From contig OX031059.1 in NCBI GenBank assembly GCA_943736015.1, positions 45,023,159-45,087,158 of the forward strand: a stretch of DNA of 64,000 nucleotides, written 5' to 3'. The position numbers were made by a program, and so were the translations under genes. Every line of letters begins with the position of its first letter. Position 1 is the first letter of the stretch. Below the pieces are notes generated by a model that was not told the origin of the DNA, searched no databases, and was given only the letters and a program-made list of their open reading frames with translations. Source of the stretch: Tridacna crocea. Its lineage: Eukaryota > Mollusca > Bivalvia > Cardiida > Cardiidae. Shown here in pieces: positions 39,725 to 51,500 of this stretch.

Positions 39725-41261
39725 AGCCTTGCAATGACATTTTCACTTTTATCATGGATTTCGAATAGGGATGCATGGCTGCAGTCCCAACCCCACAATA
39801 TAACGCAGGAAAAATATCTTAGTATGATTTTGCAATATACACAAGTCTTATATTTGCTTTCCGTGGTAACTGGAAAAGAGTGTAGGAAAAGAATAGACTT
39901 ATAACAGGATAGACATGTTTCCAGATTTCATTTCCAAAACACAGCTAGTTGATGATACGGAAATATGGTCCATTTTTATGACCGCAAAACAGTTACTAGA
40001 GATGAGGTACATCACGCTATTTTTCGGCGTATATAAGTGGTTTTCTGCAGAGCGATTATTAGAGCAGATGAGGTAGATCATGAAAACGGCGTGTTCCTGC
40101 AAATTTGGGTGCTTTATGGCGAGCAATGGTTAACATCCTTCCCCCCCCCCCCTTTACCGCTAATTGATGACCAGATGACCCTAACCAAACGACACCCCAT
40201 CCAACGATGTGGTAGCCCTAAATCCCAAAGATTCCTATTTAAAAGGTATTCTTGAGGAAAAAACATCGGACAATCCATTCTGTGCGGTTTGATTTTAATC
40301 TACATTGTCCGCAACAGGACAGTATGAAGGTTAATATGAATGTATAGCCAACGATTGAAAAATTAATGGTCTAAGGGAGAAAACTCGTACAAACTTTCGT
40401 CTGAATTCTAGCACGGTTATCTCCCTTAAAATCGAGGACCGCATAAACCCACAGACGAATAAGGATATGCTGCATGTTTACAGTTAGTGAAGACGATCGA
40501 TATAAAAAGGATTTATGATTTATTTTGTGAAGCTCCAGTGGAGTTTTGTATGATATTCAAATGATAGGGTCATAAACATTTAAAATTCTATATATGCGTA
40601 CATAATTATGTTAGACAGAATTATGATTATGACTGAGCGATGAAGGAATAAAATAATATGTTGTAACCCGACGATGGTTGAACTAAAACTCTACAGAGTT
40701 TGGGTACTCTGTCTCGGTATTGACTCGGTATAGACTCTAAATAGTTTGGGTACACTATGACAAAATGGATACGCTGGCATTTGTAGAAATATGTATTATA
40801 TAGAAGATCAACAAATCAAAATTCATATTTAAATGTCGTCTTAGATAGCTGCAAACTATGAAGAAAATGGCAATATCCATGTTATTAAATTGAACTACTT
40901 TATGCCAAGTTTTGTATTCTTACGCTAAAGCCCGGGACCTTTCGGAGGTAGATTAATTTATCAGTGTCATTGACGGCCGACTTCTTTTGAAAAGGGCTGA
41001 GTTATTACACTTGAAATTACGTTTTTCAGCCCGTCTGGCTTTTTTTGAGATAAAAGAGCATTTAATCATTGTTTTGTCTGTTTGTATGTGGTTAGGACAG
41101 AGAACGTAGTAATGATGTACTCCAACGTGTTAAGGTATCTAGAAAGCAGTATGAACTCTAAATAGTGTAGGTACATAAACAATATAAGTAGGTTTAAAGT
41201 TAAAAAATGTATGTTTCCCTTTTGACTGCGACAACATTAAACGGCTAAAGCTTAATTGATA

Positions 41262-41410
41262 GTGTCCATGGTTGAGAGGTAGAGCGTCTGCCACATAATC
41301 AAAGGGACTCGAGTTCGAGACCCAGGAGCGGGTTTCAACTTTGGGATCTGTCATTGACCAGCACATCCGGCTCGAGTACTGGTGTAGTTCCCAGGAAGCA
41401 GAATCAAGAG
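41262..41410 (+). mobile_element. tRNA-like SINE head (type 4)
   Basis: The internal promoter motifs are tggttgagaggtagagcgtc (box A) and ctcgagttcgagacccagga (box B), followed by gatctgtcattgaccagcac and ggctcgagtactggtgtagt. There is no matching acceptor stem, so it is not a functional tRNA gene. Confidence 0.5.
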
Positions 41411-41500
41411 AGATTTATATAATTTGTAAAAACTTGTTTTTCAATCGCTGTTAAAAATATATGTTTAGACGTTTTTAGCGAAATATGTTGAACAGGCGCT

Positions 41501-41686
41501 TTAACTCATTACCACACAATCCCTGTTTCTGACGACCCTGAGAAAGAAGCCTTTAGAAAACATTGTGAGAAAAGGAGAAAATGCTAACCCTTCACAAAGT
41601 AAATTTCAAATTTTTAGTCACTTTTATTTTGTTGTCTGCAATTTTTTTTTCGATTACTGGCCTGCATAAGGTATTTAAAGAGTTAA
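41501..41686 (+). repeat. MITE-A, forward copy lacking one hairpin arm
   Basis: TTAA is at 41501 and 41683. The right hairpin arm is deleted exactly after aggagaaaatgc. Confidence 0.75.
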
Positions 41687-41911
41687 TTCTCTTCAAAACG
41701 AGAAACTTTATAACATCGACATCGAAAGCATTTGCAAATTTTATGACATTTGAAATGGTATTAAATATTCTTAAATTTGTCTTTCAAAAGGTAGAAAACA
41801 TTGCGGATAAAGAAAAAAAAAATCTTTTCCCACACTGTTTTCAAAAACCTTCTTTTTCGGGATCGTTTACGTTTAAGAGTCGGTATTGTTTCTAAAGAAT
41901 TAGAAAAACTT
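41683..41911 (-). repeat. MITE-A, diverged reverse copy sharing a TTAA
   Basis: It begins at the TTAA that closes the previous copy. The centre is mutated (gcggataaagaaaaaaaaaa) and the right end runs into the 157-bp tandem duplication. Confidence 0.6.
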
Positions 41912-42198
41912 GTTGGCAATGAGTTCATACTAGATCTAGATCTACATGTCCTTTTTCTGTCCATATAGATTCTAGTCACCAGTAAGAATATTACCACATT
42001 TAAAAGCTAGTACAGATAACTGTCCCCACAGGCGATGTTATATTGTTTCTAAAGAATTAGAAAAACTTGTTGGCAATGAGTTCATACTAGATCTAGATCT
42101 ACATGTCCTTTTTCTGTCCATATAGATTCTAGTCATCAGTAAGAATATTACCACATTTAAAAGCTAGTACAGATAACTGTCCCCACAGGCGATGTTAC
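41885..42198 (+). repeat. Tandem duplication, 157-bp unit, two copies
   Basis: 41885-42041 and 42042-42198 are identical except for one base seen (agtcaccagtaag against agtcatcagtaag). The unit starts inside the end of the preceding MITE (attgtttctaaagaattag), so the duplication is younger than that MITE. Confidence 0.9.
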
Positions 42199-42381
42199 TT
42201 TTTGACTGGTCGCCTCTGGGTGTACAGTAAAAGTCCAAATATGAAAAAGATCACCGGAGCGTCTCATTATTGAGACTAATTTAAAAGCATACCTATAGAT
42301 CTATAATGAGTTTGAAATCCAAAGACTTAAAAAACTTAGAAAATGACACTTGCCACATTTCGGATTTTTACTATTTTTGTA

Positions 42382-42622
42382 TTAACTCTTTAGCACACAA
42401 TTTCGAGTTTTAGCATTTAGATCTAGCAAACTGAGGAAAAAGTCTGTTTGAAAACATTTTGGAAAAAGGAGAAAATGCAAGTAAACAGCATTTTCTCGTT
42501 TTCTCACTATGTTTTCTAGTCTATCATACAAATTCTGTCAATTTAACCTGAATTAGAATCTAAATCTAGTTGTCTGCGAATCCTCCTCATTTGGACAAGT
42601 CTTGCGTTCTCGCGTGAGTTGA
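42382..42622 (+). repeat. MITE-A, diverged forward copy
   Basis: It has TTAA at 42382, the hairpin loop gcaagtaaacagc, an insertion in each arm, and a right end reading gtgagttgaac. Confidence 0.6.
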
Positions 42623-43067
42623 ACTAAAATTCCAAAGCGTTTGAATCATTTTCAAGCTACAAACATCCGGGATATTCCGGCCAAATTTAAGCCGGAACTA
42701 CTTGAACTCAATCTCTTTCTACTGCTGTGTACCTAAACGCGATGGAGTATTAGATTCACGCCCGACGATAGTCTCCCTTGTTTTTCATCACATAAACAAA
42801 ACAGCCGCCAAAATTTAAAGTAGGACATAACGGTTTGGTTAGAAGTTTGATTAACAAGGTAAGATTTCATTAAGAAAATAACGTTAATCTAGCAAGGTAA
42901 AAAAAAAAAAGTAAGGCCTTAGATTTCTTTCTCAAAGTTCGATAGACTTTTGGGAGACGTTAAACGTTATTGACAGACATCGATGGTCAAATTTACCATC
43001 AAATACGAATCTCTTGACATGGAGATAGATCTAGAAACCCGTTTTTAAAGTCTCAAATGTGTCGACT

Positions 43068-43290
43068 TTAACCCTTTACCAAACAGTCCCTGGTTTTTAA
43101 GACCCTGAGATAGAAGCGTTTTGGAAACATTGTGGGAAAAGGAGAAAATGCTGGTAACCAGCATTTTCTCCTTTTCACACAATGTTTTCTACCCTTCACA
43201 AAACAAATTTCAAGTTTTCAATCACTTTTATTTTATCGTCTGCAAATGCTTTCAATTCGGACAAGCAAAAAACTCTGTCATTTAGTAATA
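43068..43290 (+). repeat. MITE-A, forward copy
   Basis: TTAA is at 43068 and the hairpin is near perfect. The right end catttagtaataaat has lost TTAA. Confidence 0.8.
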
Positions 43291-43793
43291 AATCTTTCGC
43301 TGCAACTATGTCCAATATTCGACTCAAAGCAGTTTTCAATTCACAGAAATCACCCAAGGAAAATGAATGAATTGAAAGGCTCAATGTTGCATCACCTGTA
43401 TCCAGATCTATACTTCAGAAAATCCCTGTGAAATATATTAAATCACAGTTGAAAGAATCTTCCTCACATTCAATGATGGATAAATGCTAAACAGCTGGGC
43501 TTTCTTTTTGCACGGCAACATCAATCGCAGTGCATATATTGCTGGCTTTTCTCCCTGTCCATAGATTAAATCTGGAGACGGAGGAGGTTGGTTGCGCATG
43601 GAGTGTATAATAAGGGGGGTTACTCTTTATAGTTTAAGATAATGTATGGGTTTTCTCCCTTAGACCACAAAAACACAATTGCCAATGTAAATAGTTCCAT
43701 TGAATATAATGTCCATATTAACATGTTTACTCACTCAGATTATATTAGTTGATAATTGGGTTGTTGAAAACACTCTACCATACCATTTAGCTA

Positions 43794-43941
43794 TGGAATG
43801 ATGAGAATTTTTTTTCTTTTCATGGAGACCTGTATGAAAAAAAAATCATACTGTATGAAATGGCAAAGTGGTTTCATACAAAAGTGTGATAAGTTTTTTT
43901 TTTCATACCTCCATGAAAAAAAAAAAAGTTCTCTTCATTCC
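43794..43941. mobile_element. Palindromic element, about 148 bp
   Basis: The ends ggaatgatgagaa and ttctcttcattcc are inverted. Both arms continue with T- and A-rich runs and tcatggag / ctccatga, then gtatgaaaa / ttttcata. The internal copies of ttcatac/gtatgaaa suggest a fold-back. No clear target duplication. Confidence 0.6.
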
Positions 43942-43967
43942 TTATAATTCAATATCGAAAACCACAA

Positions 43968-44047
43968 ATCGATAGGTGAGTGCAACACTATTATAATTGC
44001 CTGTACCATGTACAGGCACTTAGAATAGTGTTGCATTCACCTATCGA
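43968..44047. repeat. Palindrome with 37-bp arms
   Basis: cgataggtgagtgcaacact...gcctgta is repeated inverted as tacaggc...agtgttgcattcacctatcg around a CATG centre, with about three mismatches. It could be a small hairpin MITE. Confidence 0.75.
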
Positions 44048-44980
44048 AATATGCACTTGAAAAATACTACCTGCTCTTTTCATTGAAAATCCAACATTGC
44101 GTATATATTTATTTAATGCCCATTTCATTCATAGTTCATAGTGCGGTAAAACTGCTGGTTCATGATATAACAATGATGTAAATTTGCACATTTGCGGATT
44201 TACCGGTAGTTGATTTATTATTACAAGTTCAAAACTCTAGAACTAATTCTGATACTTATGTACATAAATAGAACTACTACTTTTATTCTGGAAGTTATAC
44301 ACATTGCAAGGTAAAGGTAGGCAATTTAAATTGCACATACCAAACCCAATTTCCGTAACCATTTTGGCAAAATGCCAAATGTGATGCTGAAGGTAAAAAT
44401 AATATTTTAATTTATGTAAATAATATTGACCTGGGTCAGGTTAAATGAAGTATAAGTACAGGTAAGACCTGTGTAATGGAAAACAGCTATTTCCACTAAA
44501 ATATCATCCTGCAAAATTAGCTATAATTAAAAATGAGTATCATTGAACTACATTCACCTGATCATTTTTTTTTTTCCATATTTTCCTTCTTTGAATTATC
44601 ATTTATAAATCTAAAACCACTATATTCTTGATTCAAAAAGAGATAATAATTACCTCCCTTTTCAGAAAACTAACAAAAGTATCAAAAATAATTTCAAGAT
44701 AGACATAAACAGAATTTCTGATCCATTAGAAATGTGCAAAAGTATTATTTCTTCATAAATCCTTGTTTATTCTTATTTATCAATCAATTAAAATTTTTGC
44801 CCCATGTTCACCAGAAGTGCATTACACAGGTCTTACCTTAATTACTCCTATACAAAAACAATGTCTTTTATGGATGGCCAATTTCACAATAACAGGGGTA
44901 ACTGTTGTTCTTTTCTTCTAAAGTACCATTTTGCTGTTTGCAATGTGTTTTAGTTGTCTTATCTGCTATTTGTTTGTTTT

Positions 44981-45182
44981 TTAACTCTTTCCCAAAAGAC
45001 AAACTTTTAGACTAGACCAAATTGAAAGCATTTGCAGACGACAATATTCAACTCTCACTGAAAAGATGATTTCTGTCTGATAAGGTAGAAAACATTGTGG
45101 GAAAAGGAGAAAATGCTGGTTCAAAAGCTTAGGCTACTACTCCAGACCCATAAAAACCAGGGATTGTTTGGGAAAGGGTTAA
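44981..45182 (-). repeat. MITE-A, reverse copy lacking one hairpin arm
   Basis: TTAA is at 44981 and 45179. The right stem is deleted after aaaatgctggtt. Confidence 0.75.
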
Positions 45183-45416
45183 TATATATTGTGTATGTGA
45201 ACAAAAGCTAATATTATCATCCGAGAGTAATAGACTATAATAGTTCTTCTCTTTTCCAGTTTGTAATAGTCACAAAGGGATACAATTTATGCACAAATAA
45301 AAGTTCAAAATATCTTAAAGCCAGAAATAGGTAATTTTTGCACTGTATTACTTGAAAATATATCGGATAACCCATCACAACGCACATATATAAGATTGGA
45401 GAAAACCCCAAAATGT

Positions 45417-45504
45417 CAGTTACTGTACTGGTTGCCATCGAATTCACAGACGCCATTGATCAGTTACTGTACTGGTTGCCATCGAATTCACAGACGCCAT
45501 TGAT
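45417..45504 (+). repeat. Tandem duplication, 44-bp unit, two identical copies
   Basis: cagttactgtactggttgcc plus atcgaattcacagacgccat and tgat occurs at 45417 and again at 45461 without a difference. It is a recent duplication. Confidence 0.9.
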
Positions 45505-46115
45505 CAATTCAACCTTCCATATCGTTCGTGTTTACTTGAACTAGGTCTTCGAGAACAGCATGTGATGACACTACATCTCATTAGTGCTATGATGTTGTAG
45601 ACAGGACTTTTGTTCACAATTCGAACATATTGTCATCGAAGAGTAAGACTGCTCATTCTAAACCTATTTTCCTATGTAGATATAGTAAACTCTTCCTGTA
45701 TTGATGATAAATGAATAAGCGATGATCAGCCTGTGGCTTTGTTACTGTTAACAATGTCGATAAACTCATGTTTTTCAAGCCTAGAATGGGGACAAAACCA
45801 TCAAGTGAATAGAAGGTTTGTTTTGACGCTTTGAATAATCATGTGGCGTTTACATGACTAACATGTCACTGCGTACATTTACAACTAAAAGTCGGCTAAT
45901 TGTCAGTCGGTGTTACAAACAGATAATGTGGCATGGTAGGATCTGTTCTAGTGTTGAAATTCTTTTTGCTGCCACTCACTGGAACTTTTGTGTACTCCAC
46001 TTTTACATATCCTGAAAGTCATAATAATTGCCATATTTTTACATGGTAAAAATGAAATTTACTTTCATTTTTATAAACAGGTTGTTTATCCAATGGGATG
46101 CTACCTAGACTTATA

Positions 46116-46327
46116 TTAACCCTGTACCAAACAATCATGACCCTGAATGACAATACCTTTGAAAACATCGTGGGTAAAGCAGAAAATGTTGGTAATCAGC
46201 ATTTTCTTCTTTTCCAACAATATTTTCTAACCTTTCATGTTCAATTTCTTTGATTTAAAGCATATTTCATTTGTCATGTATATTTTTTTTTAATTTAAAA
46301 AAAGTCCAAATGTTATTGCTTGATTAA
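46116..46327 (+). repeat. MITE-A, forward copy
   Basis: TTAA is at 46116 and 46324. It is diverged (ccctgtaccaaacaatcatg, loop gttggtaatcagc). Confidence 0.7.
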
Positions 46328-46497
46328 CCCTTAACCAAACAATCAAGACTTTTAACAACCCTTAGAAAGAAGCCTATTCCCACAATGTTTTCTACCTTTC
46401 CAAAGTCGAAATTCAATTTTGATTCACATTTATTTTGTCGTCTGCAAATGCTTTTAATTTGGACAAGACCAAAATTTTGTCATTTGGTAAAGAGTAA
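46324..46497 (+). repeat. MITE-A, forward copy lacking one hairpin arm, sharing a TTAA
   Basis: It begins at the TTAA closing the previous copy. The left hairpin arm is missing (agaagcct joined to attcccacaatg). It ends ttggtaaagagtaaa. Confidence 0.7.
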
Positions 46498-48327
46498 AGG
46501 ATTAAACTTTAACCTGACGATTATCATAATATTTTTTAAGAAAGTGTCTATGGTCTCTGGGTATGCTACCAAAAATGGAGACTCTATGGTTAGAACATTA
46601 CTGTACCCAGGAATAACCCTAGTGACACTGGATCCAGGTAGATTGGTCATGCATAATAAATGCGAAATGGAAGAAATACTGGTAGAATTTTTGTCTTTAA
46701 TTTTGAAGGTTTATCTGACAGGCTTGGCTTCATAATTTTATGTAATGTGGCTTTGGCTCACATGATAAGTAATATCCCTGTCCGCTACCCAAGCCTTTCC
46801 AATCAAAGACACGAGCTATCTTTTCTTTGTAAATGTGAACAGAATTTCTGGTATCATTGTATTCCTAATTTTTGGTAGTTTTACAATCTTTTCGGTAATT
46901 TAATTGAATCTCAAACTGACGGGTTCAGTGTTCGTTTCGAGAACCAGTTTTAAATATCGATATTTTTACATGTTTCAATTGAAAAAAAAAATAACATGCG
47001 AGTAGAAATAAACAAGATTATCTAATTAAAGAAAAAATGTTTTTAGTTTGCAAATCTGTTACTTTTCTTTAAAACACTTAAGGACTACCCACAATTCATC
47101 ATTGGACGCCATCTTGGACCAAAACGTAGATTGTTGTTTTGAAAGGCTACAACCAACTATTTTCAGTAACCAACATTTATACACATAAAAATCTTGGCAG
47201 GTAACTTATATTATGGCATCAAAGTATTCACTGCAAAGCGTTAATCAAGATTTTGTATTGCTGAAAAGTTAAAAGGTGAATGGAATTTGTACTGAAGTTC
47301 TTGCGTCAAACCGTAGCATGATGGGTGGGGTAATTACGAAGCATATGCTCTTTTCTCATTTCTCTGTACATTCTCTTTTCTCCGTTCATGTTGTATAACG
47401 CAAGGAATAACTGCTCGTGACGTTTGGTCCACCCGGGCTTCATTCGTCTCTACGTCAATAGTATTTCTCTAACGAACATGACAAAAATGCAACAAACTGT
47501 TGTAAAATCAGACTTGCCTATTTGTAACGGGTCCGCCACCGAGGGTCACAAAAACTGCTAGTCGTCTTTTCTACAGGCAGATGGCATACGACAATAAACA
47601 CAAGGTACAGAAAACACATCCTTTCAGTTTGGCTTCTTGATTTCGTCTGAGGCTACCTGTATGACGTGGGATTCTCCGGCACTCATTATGCACATGCGGG
47701 AATGGCTAAAGTCAAACCAGTAAAATTACCACAAAACGATTGTAATTTTCACATTTTGAATGAAAATATTGCATTAGATACATGCAAAAGCAAATTTTCA
47801 ATGTTTTTCGCATTAAATATGCTTGAATTGGTTGCTTTTACCCATTATTGCATTATCTCCCACTAGATGGCATTCTATAAATACACATCTATCTGATATG
47901 GGCATCCTGGGTACAGAACCGAACCACTTTCCTATGCGACAACCTTTACTTTGAATTTAAAACTAAAATAAAGGTTTACTCAATAAAACAGTACCTCGTG
48001 CAATTCAGTCAGCTATGATCAGCAGTTCAGAGAAATCTGGAGCTGAGGCAGGTCTCTTTCTCCTCAAACATATTGATAAAAGCTTTTTTCAAAATTGCTA
48101 CTTTATAGAGCGTAATATTACAGTCAGCCCGCTTTCGGGGCTAGTGTTGCGTCATATAAGATAGTTGAATCTTCGAAGAATATGACATGCGCAGACAGCG
48201 CCCATTATTGTGACCTGTAGTGGAAGTGAATGACCTATTTCCCATTTGACAGAAGCTTACATCAGACGGGAATTAGAAACTACAAAAACACACTCCAGTT
48301 TGATACCTGTATTCTATGTCGGTTTAA

Positions 48328-48375
48328 AGTCAAAACGTCCCACAGTTAAAATGTCCCACAGTCAAAACGTCCCAC
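48328..48375 (+). repeat. Three 16-bp tandem units upstream of FZR1
   Basis: agtcaaaacgtcccac, agttaaaatgtcccac and agtcaaaacgtcccac lie in a row about 70 bp before the FZR1 5' UTR acceptor. Confidence 0.75.
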
Positions 48376-48443
48376 TTTTGGTTTTAAACAGAGATTTTAG
48401 CTTTCACTTATTGTTTCATATAGTACTACTGTTTATTTTTCAG

Positions 48444-48524
48444 ATATGGACTGTACAGAGATGATCTAAATAGCACTCAGAATCTCTCTAAAAGAAAGTT
48501 TACTTCTGAAAAGGAACAAGAGAT
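48444..48524 (+). other. FZR1 5' UTR part of the first coding exon
   Basis: A good acceptor (gtttatttttcag) ends at 48443, so the first coding exon probably starts at 48444 and is preceded by a non-coding exon not located here. The 81 bases to the ATG contain no in-frame stop-free start that competes. Confidence 0.45.
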
Positions 48525-48584
48525 ATGGATCCAGAATATGAAAAGCGGCTTTTAAGGCAGCAAAATGGATCTCCATATGCTTCC
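48525..48584 (+). CDS. FZR1: FZR1 exon 1 (coding)
   Basis: Residues 1-20, MDPEYEKRLLRQQNGSPYAS, close to MDQDYERRLLRQ of human. The donor is GTAAGA in phase 0. Confidence 0.93.
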
Positions 48585-51500
48585 GTAAGAGTAATCTCTT
48601 CTTTGCTCCATGTAAAACTTATTGTTGTATTGGGGTTAGCAGCAGCAAGTCCTAACTCCCTACCAAACATAAAATTTGCACCAAGGCAAATCAAATGTGG
48701 CTCAAATGATAAAATCTTTTTGGGTTAGTATAGAAAACGTTGTGGTAAAAGGAGTTTCACCAGCATTTTATCCTTTTCCTTCAGCATTTTCTAAAGCTTT
48801 CTTCCACAGAGTTGTCAAAAGGTGTCATTGTGTGGTAAAGAGTTAAGGGCTGGCAGAATTATAGACCCATTATAATGAAAGATTTTGCTGTTGATGTTGT
48901 GCAGCACTATCATATGAACCATGCCCCTTGAAATTTTCACAGTGAAGAGGTGGTTTAATTCAGCTTCTATACATGTAAGTATTGACCAATTGCAGCCTGC
49001 TAAATCCGCACAGGCTGACATGGGTTGAAACATTGTGCTGTTTGTAAATTTTCTGCATTTTAAGGGCCATTCTACCTCATTTAATCTGTTGTACATAAGT
49101 CAAAATTGGTTTATAGATAGATCCTTAATCATGTGATGACTTGCTTGGTATAATGTGTCCCGCTGATGTGTCATACCTGTTTGTCTGCTTTTCGCTCATA
49201 TGGATTTAATGTGAATGTCAAGAAAAAAAAAAACAGCCTTGATATTGCAGAGATTGGCATATGAAGTGAAAGTATCTCTTTCATTTACATTTTACTTCAT
49301 ATAATAAAAAGAAATATATACATTTTAATATGTGCCCAGGAGTAAGAAGATCAGTGTCTGTTCTAGAAACTGAAAATGATCCCCCATCTTCCTGCCAAAT
49401 TTGTCACAAGTTTTACATGGGCTTATATTGGGAAAACTTAAAAATCTACATTTACTTATGCCTAGCCATAGGGCCTAGAGCTAAGAGCTACCAAATTTTT
49501 TATGTAGTTTTATCCAGTGAGCTGTTGCCAAGAGGGCCCAAATTTTGGCTTTGGGTTCAAGTTTGGCCCCACTCCACTGATCACAAGTTGTACATGGGCT
49601 TTTACAATGTAAACTTCATAAAACTTACTGTTGCTACCCATAAGACCTAGGGCTACTAAATTTTATCCTGTCTCATATTTTAGTAAAACAGTTTTACAGG
49701 GTCTTTTATCGAGGAAACTTTGAAAATCTTCTTATTTATAATCACACATTCTAGACCTGTATCATTTGGTATGTGACTTTTTATCTTGTGGCATGCCAGG
49801 ATTCAATTAATTAAAGCTTTGTGGTGAAAATTCGCTTTTCACTGCAGTCATAACTTTGTTGTTGGATTTTATAGGAAAATATTGTATGTCTTCTAGTTTG
49901 AAACCAATTTGCCAAGTATTGTAAGATTCAACTTGTGGTGTTTTTACTTACTAGCCAGTGTAGCAATACAGGCCCATCATGGTCGTCTTGTTTTAAAGCT
50001 TATCATGGAGTGATGATTAGGTTCATATTGAGGGTTTATTACAGGGAAGTAGGTTGGTCTGGTTCAGACGGGGATAATATGAGAAAAATTCCGCAGATAT
50101 TTGCAAATTTAAGATTTGCACTCTTGATATAACATGTAAGATTCTGCACATATCTTGTTGCACATATCTTGTTGCGACATGAAAAACCCAGCTATAAGGT
50201 AGAAAACAGCCTGTAACAAAGATAAAACTGATTACAAGTGTTTCTTTCTTTGCTACAATCTTTTCTTAACCTTTTCTCCTAGGATTTGATTGTATGGATG
50301 GATTGTGCAGTAAAGATAAAGGTTATTGATTTGGTGCGGGGTGATGTTAGGTGGAGGGCTGCATGGAAAGTTGTTCATTGTAATTACTTTGTTTACATTG
50401 TAGCCTTTGACTTTGAGTCCAGGCAGTCCTATGTCTTCACCCAGTAAAGATAAATATGGTGACAGATTTATACCAGTCCGAGCAGGAGCAGCGTGGCATA
50501 TAAATTTCAACCTGAACACAGTAAGTGTTGTGCCATACCTTGATTTTTTCATTGTCTATTAGAATGACTTGATGTTAACTTAAAACTGGCAGAATCAAAT
50601 AAACAGAAGGAAACTTTGAAAGCACTTTTCAGGAAAACATGGTCAATCAGTACAAACAAGGGATTAGTATACGATATATCAAAGCTGCAGATAATTTTCA
50701 GAGAAAAAGAGTCTTTACTCCCTAGTTACGGCAACAAAAGAGTAATTTACTCTCTACCCACAAGGCTTGATTCTCTGTCTCTAAAAATGTTGAAAAAGGA
50801 GGTTAGAAATCTAAAACATGTACTCCTAATATCTCTTTGTTATTCAATGCCTGTTTAACCTTTTACCATACAATCCTGGCTTTTAACGACCCTAAGAAAG
50901 AAGCCTTGGTGAGAACATTGTAGGAAATGGAGAAAATGCTGGTAACCAGCATTTTCTCCTTTTCCCACAATATTTTCTATCCTTCCAAAAACAAATTTCA
51001 GCTTTCCAGTGACATTTATTTTGCCGTATGCTTTTCATTTGGACATGTCTGAAATTTTGTTGTTAACTTTGGTAAAGAGTCATATATATTTCTTGGCTGT
51101 GAATGTAAAATTTGATGACAGAGAAGTACGGTATGTCCACTTTGTTATGATCATATTATATTGAAAACTACAGTTTGTTGACTGTATCTGCAACTAATTC
51201 ACTTAGTTTTGGTGGAAAAAATAGTTTAATTGAAAGTAGGTCTTACTACTTGGCTTGTAATCATGGTGAGACAGAATTAATTTTTTGAAAATTATTGGAG
51301 CCATCTTGGGACCACATACTTGGCATCTTTTTTTTCAATACAGATCTTGCACTTCATTCTTTGTTTAGTACCTTTTTGAACTAATCAGTAACTATGCTTT
51401 TATTACAATGGATAAAACAGCAATAACTTGTTTCCTTTTCTATTTAGGAAAGTCCAAGGCAATCTCCAGTTCAAAGCAGGAAGGCCAAAGAAATATCATC

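Larger units (their letters stand above)
37073..48443. other. Intergenic region between CFAP144 and FZR1 (head to head)
   Basis: No exon could be supported in 11.4 kb. It must contain the CFAP144 promoter (right of 37072) and the FZR1 promoter and any 5' UTR exons. It holds repeat D copy 2, about nine MITEs, a tRNA-like SINE, two recent tandem duplications and two palindromes. The stretches 37100-38700, 39750-41200, 42650-43050, 44050-44970 and 46500-48300 show nothing recognisable beyond AT-rich sequence and homopolymer runs (G run near 38199, C run near 40140). Confidence 0.5.

Noticed and set aside
46385..46735. 116-codon plus-strand frame
   Set aside because: The first half is the MITE right arm, and the rest has no support.
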